From Phocaeicola_A sp963643925 (GTDB lineage: Bacteria > Bacteroidota > Bacteroidia > Bacteroidales > Bacteroidaceae), in NCBI GenBank assembly GCA_963643925.1, contig CAVINS010000075.1, positions 1 to 12,455 of the forward strand: a stretch of 12,455 nucleotides of DNA, given 5' to 3'. A program made the translations under genes and the position numbers. Below are positions 8,500-12,455 of the stretch, piece by piece. The notes under the pieces are model-generated. The model was not told where the DNA came from. It saw only the letters and a program-made list of their open reading frames with translations, and ran no database searches. Numbering within the stretch: position 1 is the first letter of the stretch; every line of letters begins with the position of its first letter.

Positions 8500-9618
8500 T
8501 TACTCACTTGTGTGTTTGCTGATGGTGACGGTACGTCCGTTCACCTGGTAGTCGACCTTCTTCGTCAGGTGGAGCAGTTCCAATATCTGCTCTATGCGGC
8601 TGAACTTCTGCGACTTGAACATAAACGAGTAGTCGGCTGTCTGCTCCGAGTCGAACTTCACGGTGATGTCGTAGCGCTTTTCCAGGTCTTTAGCAATCTC
8701 CTTCAACGTGCGGTTATTGAAGTAGAGCAGTCCGTGCGTCCAGGCGAGCACACCATCCACGTCGGCCTCCTTTTTAGTGTAGGCGTCCGAAGAGGCGTTG
8801 CCCTGCACTTCTTCGCCAGGAATAAGTTGGTACAGTCGGCCCCGGCGGTTTTCCACTTTCACTTTTCCCTCAACCAAAGTGAGGCCATAAGTTGTTTCGT
8901 CGGGATAGTCCTTTATATTGAACGAGGTGCCCAACACGGTGGCCACCATACGCGAAGAGGCGACAACGAACGGACAGTCAGGATTGTGTTGCACCTGCAT
9001 GTAGGCCTCGCCATCCATAAACACCTCACGGGTGTTCATTCCCTTGAAAGTGACGGGATAGCGAAGCCGCGACTCAGAATTGAGCCGGATGAAAGTGCCG
9101 TCGGACAAGGTAATCTCACACTCACGGCCACGCGGTACTATCAGTTCGTTGTAGAGGGCGGAGCTGGACAACGTATCGGAGAAGTCCCTGTCGTCGTAGG
9201 AGAGCGCTCCATCGGATGAGGAGATGTTGACACCTCCCGACTCAAAGAAAGAACGTTGGAATTCGCCCAACGAATAGTGTTTGCCAGAAGCAAGTTTCAG
9301 GGTGATGTCGTAGTGTACCACAGGGATGAAACGCTCCTCTTCCTGAACGACGGGAGCCTCGATGGCAGACGTTTCGCTATTCCGGATTAGGGAGAACACT
9401 ATCACCAACAGGGCTACAGCTGCAGCAGCGGTGTAGTAGAGCGGGCGCAAGTGAACCATCTTCCGTTGGTTGATGGTTCGCAGGAAGCGTTTGGTATTCG
9501 TCTTTTCCCGCTCTTTCAACAGATAGAGCCGCTGAAGGTCCTTCCTCACCTGCTCGGAATTCTTCAGTTCTTCCCAGACGGTGTTTCCTTTGTCGGAATG
9601 TAGTTCTCCTCGTTTCAT
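8500..9618 (-). CDS. FecR-family anti-sigma factor
   Basis: This 372-residue single-pass inner-membrane protein has a cytoplasmic N-terminus (1-58) that should bind the sigma factor. A membrane helix follows at about 61-78 (YYTAAAAVALLVIVFSLI). The periplasmic FecR domain lies at about 155-255 (VPRGRECEITLSDGTFIRLNSE, DGEAYMQV, VLGTSFNIKDY, LVEGKVKV). A DUF4974-type C-terminal domain lies at about 295-368 (LLYFNNRTLKEIAKDLEKRY). By family, it holds or modulates the ECF sigma factor until the transporter's STN domain signals ligand binding. It lies between the sigma gene (167 bases upstream) and susC (41 bases downstream), which makes both its likely partners. The gap to the sigma gene holds no consensus promoter that I could find. 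Confidence 0.94.
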   Translation of the reverse strand: MKRGELHSDKGNTVWEELKNSEQVRKDLQRLYLLKEREKTNTKRFLRTINQRKMVHLRPLYYTAAAAVALLVIVFSLIRNSETSAIEAPVVQEEERFIPVVHYDITLKLASGKHYSLGEFQRSFFESGGVNISSSDGALSYDDRDFSDTLSSSALYNELIVPRGRECEITLSDGTFIRLNSESRLRYPVTFKGMNTREVFMDGEAYMQVQHNPDCPFVVASSRMVATVLGTSFNIKDYPDETTYGLTLVEGKVKVENRRGRLYQLIPGEEVQGNASSDAYTKKEADVDGVLAWTHGLLYFNNRTLKEIAKDLEKRYDITVKFDSEQTADYSFMFKSQKFSRIEQILELLHLTKKVDYQVNGRTVTISKHTSE

Positions 9619-9785
9619 GCTTTAGTATTTTGTCAATAGAACACACAAAAGGTGAAATCTCGTGAACGGAGAAGCATATTTTTTCGATTAAAAGAGATTT
9701 TTCTTTCTCTACAAGTGCGCAGAGTACACCTCACGGATGCCAGTTGCATATTATACAGAGGTCAATGCCAAACTGCAAGAAGGGT

Positions 9786-10301
9786 CTAAAGGATAAAGAA
9801 GATGTAGATGAAGTTGTGTCGTAAGCTCTTTATCGCAAGGTAGACGTGTGTCTTCACTGTATTGATGGAGAGGTGCATCTCATCCGCCACCTCGGCGTAG
9901 GTTTTCCCTTCAAAATAGATTTTCTTCAGCACCTCACGACACTGTGGCGGGAGACTCTCTACGGCATTGTAAATTTTCTCCAGTTTCTCCATATAGGCCT
10001 GTTGGGCTTCCGCATCGTCGGTCACGTCGACCTGTTCAATACTCTCCACCTCAAAAGACTGGAAATTGCGAGTGCGCTGGTAGTTCAGTGCCGCATTGCG
10101 GGCACAGACGTAGAGGAAGGAAGGCTTGCACCGCGAGAGATCTTTCTTCTCCCACAACTTGACGAACATGTCCTGTACGATGTCCTCAGCCGTGGGGATG
10201 GAATCCACGAAAGAATTCACGTAGAGCACAAGATGGTTGAAATGCTCTTTAAAGAGTTCAACTGCAACCGCTTCGCGACTTATACCTGAATTCTTGTTCA
10301 T
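9786..10301 (-). CDS. ECF (RpoE/FecI-type) RNA polymerase sigma factor
   Basis: This 171-residue protein has sigma region 2 at about residues 14-80, with the core motif AEDIVQDMFVKLWEK for core polymerase binding and -10 recognition. Region 4 lies at about 115-163 (LPPQCREVLKKIYFEGKTY, then the helix-turn-helix AEVADEMHLSINTVKTHVYLAIKSL). It ends in a hydrophobic tail, FIYIFFIL, common in Bacteroidota ECF factors next to FecR genes. The expected job is to transcribe the adjacent susC operon when FecR is triggered by ligand. The ATG at 10301 is the natural start and follows a near-consensus promoter with a leader of only about 15 bases. Confidence 0.95.
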   Translation of the reverse strand: MNKNSGISREAVAVELFKEHFNHLVLYVNSFVDSIPTAEDIVQDMFVKLWEKKDLSRCKPSFLYVCARNAALNYQRTRNFQSFEVESIEQVDVTDDAEAQQAYMEKLEKIYNAVESLPPQCREVLKKIYFEGKTYAEVADEMHLSINTVKTHVYLAIKSLRHNFIYIFFIL

Positions 10302-10323
10302 AATGAAAGCCTTTTCGTTGGCA

Positions 10324-10355
10324 CAAAGGTATTAAAAGTTACCAAGCGGCACAAA
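10324..10355 (-). promoter_or_regulatory. Bacteroides-type housekeeping promoter for the sigma gene
   Basis: On the minus strand TTTG (10355-10352) is followed by 20 bases and then TACCTTTG (10331-10324). This is an exact match to the Bacteroides -33 TTTG / -7 TAnnTTTG pattern. Transcription would start near 10317, about 15 bases before the sigma-factor ATG. The sigma gene is therefore probably transcribed by the primary sigma factor, providing a standing pool for FecR to hold. Confidence 0.8.
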
Positions 10356-10425
10356 TTCCATACATTGTTTTTCCTCACAGAAGAAAATTTAGCCGCAACT
10401 AGTTAGTTGAATCTCTGATTTGTGG

Positions 10426-10872
10426 TTAGAGAATCTTACCCCAGTTCGGGATAATGCGTATATTGTTCACAATCTTGATGAGCTTGTTTTTCTCAGAGAA
10501 AAGAGAAATGGAATTGGAGCCTTCCATGAAATTTGGAAAAGTCCTGTCGAAGCTCGAAAAGATTTCGGGCAAGAACTCCAACTGGACCAATGTAGTGCCT
10601 TTGGATCCTGCTTTAAACGTATGGTTGACATCTGAAAGTATAATCATTGTGTCGCCTTCGACAAAGTTGATACTTTCATTATCCAAATAGAGAATGCAAT
10701 TTCCTTTCTCCACATGATTGATTTCCAAACGCAAATGTTTGTGTGGACCATAGCTTTCAAACGGATAAAATGACACAAAACGGAACACGTCCGCCAACCT
10801 TTGCCCTTGCAGGTTGTTAGCTATGCGATCCAAAAGACTCCAAAGAGTCGAAGTTTCTACCGATTTGTCCAT
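10426..10872 (-). pseudogene. AraC-type regulator remnant (N-terminal cupin domain only)
   Basis: This 148-residue frame encodes a cupin sensing domain typical of AraC-family regulators: PHKHLRLEINHVEKG at about 43-57, then a VEGDTMIIL stretch and VNHTF. The family is normally about 280-300 residues with two C-terminal helix-turn-helix motifs. Here the frame ends soon after FSEKNKLIKIVNNIRI, where the linker to the DNA-binding domain would start. The last residues, IIPNWGK, are encoded by the repeat at 10435-10454. No helix-turn-helix remnant is visible in the 124 bases before the sigma gene. I read it as a 3'-truncated regulator gene. A stand-alone cupin protein is possible but less likely given the linker-like end. 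A candidate promoter lies upstream at 11006-11035. Its former target is unknown. Confidence 0.6.
10435..10454 (+). repeat. Dyad repeat, copy 1
   Basis: CTTACCCCAGTTCGGGATAA contains the dyad TTAnCCC-n5-GGGnTAA. It matches the copy at 11122-11142 at 18 positions, with two substitutions and one inserted base. It overlaps the 3' end of the AraC remnant, exactly where the recognisable protein sequence ends. Confidence 0.65.
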
Positions 10873-11005
10873 CTCTGTACATTTTATATTTCACACTAAA
10901 ATTTTCCACACCATATAAAGCGCTGAAAGACATAGTAGCTTTTCAAAGAAATTGTCTGCAAATCTTTCTTCCTATGATTACACGCTTCGACACTTGATTC
11001 GGCCG

Positions 11006-11035
11006 TAAAGTTACACTTTTAAACCCATAAAACAA
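11006..11035 (-). promoter_or_regulatory. Candidate promoter of the AraC remnant
   Basis: On the minus strand TTG (11035-11033) is followed by 19 bases and then TAACTTTA (11013-11006). This fits the Bacteroides -33/-7 pattern except for the last base of the -7 box. Start of transcription near 11000 would give a leader of about 125 bases. The remnant may thus still be transcribed. Confidence 0.6.
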
Positions 11036-11121
11036 GCGAAAATCTACATTTTCGGTACCCGAGTGATATTATGCAGCGAACTCACAGACACAACACCGAA
11101 CGTGGGTCAATTAACATCAGA

Positions 11122-11142
11122 CTTATACCCAGTTCGGAATAA
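11122..11142 (+). repeat. Dyad repeat, copy 2
   Basis: CTTATACCCAGTTCGGAATAA is in the same orientation as copy 1, 667 bases away, and is itself an imperfect dyad (TTATnCC...GGnATAA). The two copies enclose the AraC remnant and its promoter. Confidence 0.65.
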
Positions 11143-11203
11143 ACTAAATGTAAAACCATAGGCAAAAAATTGGTAGGCCAACAAAATTCAAAGCGACACA
11201 TGC

Positions 11204-11238
11204 ACAAAAACAATCGATTGTATGAGGTTGGACAATCG
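11204..11238 (-). terminator. Rho-independent terminator of the AAA-ATPase gene
   Basis: On the minus strand a perfect 7-base-pair stem CGATTGT/ACAATCG with a 10-base loop is followed by ATTGTTTTTGT. It begins 16 bases after the TAG stop of the AAA-ATPase gene, the expected place and orientation for a terminator. It separates that gene from the AraC remnant and the importer operon. Confidence 0.8.
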
Positions 11239-11254
11239 TTTCTGAAAACAAGCA

Positions 11255-12455
11255 CTAACGTTGTTCATCCCTGATTATCCAGTCACTGATGGTGCGTTGC
11301 TCGCTGTCGTAGTTCACACCTATTTTATACAGACGCTTGCCGTCGGCGGTGTAGGGGATGAGGTAGCCCTTGTCGTCAATCTGCCGGATGGCCTCCTCGG
11401 CGGAGCCGTCGAACTTCAGCTCGAACACGTAGACTGCGTCGGGGAAGTAGAGCACCGCATCGGCACGGCCTATGGCGCTGTCCTCCTCCACTCGGATGAG
11501 AGCTCCCATGAGGTTGAAGATGAGGTAGAACACCGTCTGGAAGTCCTTCTCGTTCTTGTTGGCGAGGCGGTTGGAGATGCCGGCGAGGTAAGCCTTCAGG
11601 CGCTGCAGGGCACCTTCGATGTCTCTGTCATAGAGTTTTCCCACGAAGTCTCTTATCAAGCTGTTGTTCTCCAGAGACACTGGAGAGAGATAGTTAGGAG
11701 CCAAGTTCTTCAGCATACCGATTTTTACCTCTGTATTGGGGAAGCCCAAGTTGTAGCTTTTGAGGAGTGGGTTGTATTTCTTGATGGTGAGGTAGCCGCT
11801 CTGATAGAGCAACGGCAAGGCAGATGTCATCTGTTCGGGCGACACGTCGAAGTTGTCCACACTGATGCCGTCCTGCTCGATGTCCATCACGTTGACGTGG
11901 TATTTCTGCAACAGCTTCACGATGTAAGTCGGTGTGCCGGAGCCGAACCAGTAAGAACTGACGTCTTGACCATTAAGTGCTCTTATCAAGCTGAACGGGT
12001 TGTAGACGTCCTCAGAATTCCTGCTGAAGTGGTAACCGTCGTAGTACTTACGCAGTTCCTCCATGCACTCTTCGTACGTCATTCCAAGGGCACGGCCCAG
12101 GTTCTCCACGTCGGGGTGCATCACCGTGGTGAGCTCAGCCTGGCTGATGCCGCAGATGGCGGAATATTGGTCGAGCATGCTGATATTCTCCAGGTTGTTG
12201 AGCTCGCTGAAGATGCTCAGCTGCGAGAACTTCGTGATACCGGTGAGGAAGGTGAACTCCAGGTAAGGGTCGAGTTTCTTCAGTGGGCTGTAGAAGTTCT
12301 GCATGATGAAGCGGAGCTGCTGCAGGTTCTTCTCCTCGTGAACCACGTCCAGCAGCGGAGCGTCGTATTCGTCGATGATGACAACGGCTTTCTGTCCTGT
12401 CTGCTCGCAGGCACGTTTCACGAGTCCTTCCAGCCGCTCGTTCGGATTTATTTCA
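11255..12455 (-). CDS. AAA-ATPase-like / PD-(D/E)XK nuclease-family protein (5' end outside window)
   Basis: The frame is open to the right edge, giving 399 visible residues; I estimate the family at a little over 500. The ATPase N-terminus with Walker A lies outside the window. Visible are a Walker-B-like VVIIDEYDAPLLD close to the cut edge, the ATPase continuation (LEFTFLTGITKFSQLSIFSELNN, with EELRKYYDGYHF further on), and a C-terminal nuclease-like domain. That domain shows GRADAVLYF, the E-x-K site in VYVFELKFDG, and a downstream Q in AIRQIDDKGY. This matches the AAA-ATPase_like plus PDDEXK_9 (formerly DUF1703) proteins, which are abundant and often multicopy in Bacteroides, Prevotella and Porphyromonas. 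Their cellular role is not established. The GTG at 12421 is not the start, because coding sequence continues upstream of it. A terminator follows directly, so this gene is separate from the importer operon. Confidence 0.88.
   Translation of the reverse strand, partial: EINPNERLEGLVKRACEQTGQKAVVIIDEYDAPLLDVVHEEKNLQQLRFIMQNFYSPLKKLDPYLEFTFLTGITKFSQLSIFSELNNLENISMLDQYSAICGISQAELTTVMHPDVENLGRALGMTYEECMEELRKYYDGYHFSRNSEDVYNPFSLIRALNGQDVSSYWFGSGTPTYIVKLLQKYHVNVMDIEQDGISVDNFDVSPEQMTSALPLLYQSGYLTIKKYNPLLKSYNLGFPNTEVKIGMLKNLAPNYLSPVSLENNSLIRDFVGKLYDRDIEGALQRLKAYLAGISNRLANKNEKDFQTVFYLIFNLMGALIRVEEDSAIGRADAVLYFPDAVYVFELKFDGSAEEAIRQIDDKGYLIPYTADGKRLYKIGVNYDSEQRTISDWIIRDEQR

Larger units (their letters stand above)
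10873..11254. other. Intergenic region between the AAA-ATPase gene and the AraC remnant
   Basis: No gene is supported in these 382 bases. They hold the terminator of the AAA-ATPase gene (11204-11238), one dyad repeat (11122-11142) and a candidate promoter for the AraC remnant (11006-11035). The leader of about 125 AT-rich bases before the remnant's ATG shows no further structure that I can support. Confidence 0.7.

Noticed and set aside
9655..9700. Inverted repeat AAATCTC/GAGATTT between the sigma and anti-sigma genes
   Set aside because: It has only 7 base pairs with a 32-base loop in an AT-rich spacer, too weak to call an attenuator or terminator.
1..12455. CRISPR array, tRNA, rRNA or insertion sequence
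   Set aside because: I saw no spaced identical repeats, cloverleaf, ribosomal sequence, transposase frame or terminal inverted repeats.

Overview
The window comes from a Bacteroidota bacterium, most likely Bacteroides or a close relative in the order Bacteroidales. The evidence is a SusC/SusD outer-membrane importer controlled by an ECF sigma factor and FecR-type anti-sigma factor. Two promoters also fit the Bacteroides consensus (TTTG or TTG, a spacer of about 20 bases, then TAnnTTTG). All recognisable genes lie on the minus strand, so transcription runs from high to low coordinates.

In transcription order, the right edge (12455-11255) holds most of a predicted AAA-ATPase/PD-(D/E)XK nuclease-family protein. 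It is cut by the window edge and followed by a rho-independent terminator (11204-11238). Next comes a 382-base intergenic stretch and an AraC-type regulator reduced to its N-terminal cupin domain (10872-10426). That fragment still has a good promoter, lacks the DNA-binding domain, and is bracketed by two direct copies of a ~20-base dyad sequence.

From 10355 to about 136 runs a single long locus: promoter, ECF sigma factor, FecR anti-sigma, SusC with an STN signalling domain, SusD lipoprotein, DUF4843 lipoprotein, PKD-like lipoprotein and a secreted thioredoxin-fold protein. It ends in a strong hairpin at 136-176. From susC onward the genes are 2-11 bases apart, consistent with one transcript. 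The PKD-like gene carries a run of 10 Ns, probably an assembly gap.

The likely working model is FecI/FecR/FecA-type trans-envelope signalling. Ligand binding to SusC/SusD is relayed through the STN domain to FecR, which frees the sigma factor to transcribe the importer genes. SusD and the two extra lipoproteins probably form the surface part of the importer. No glycoside hydrolase, lyase or sulfatase is present. As far as I recall, the SusC-SusD-DUF4843-PKD-like order resembles a characterised B. thetaiotaomicron SusCD complex with bound peptides, so a peptide or other non-glycan cargo is plausible but unproven. Nothing here is clearly a new type of system. The points most worth a second look are the thioredoxin coupled to a cysteine-rich lipoprotein, the repeat-bracketed AraC remnant, and the composition step inside susC.
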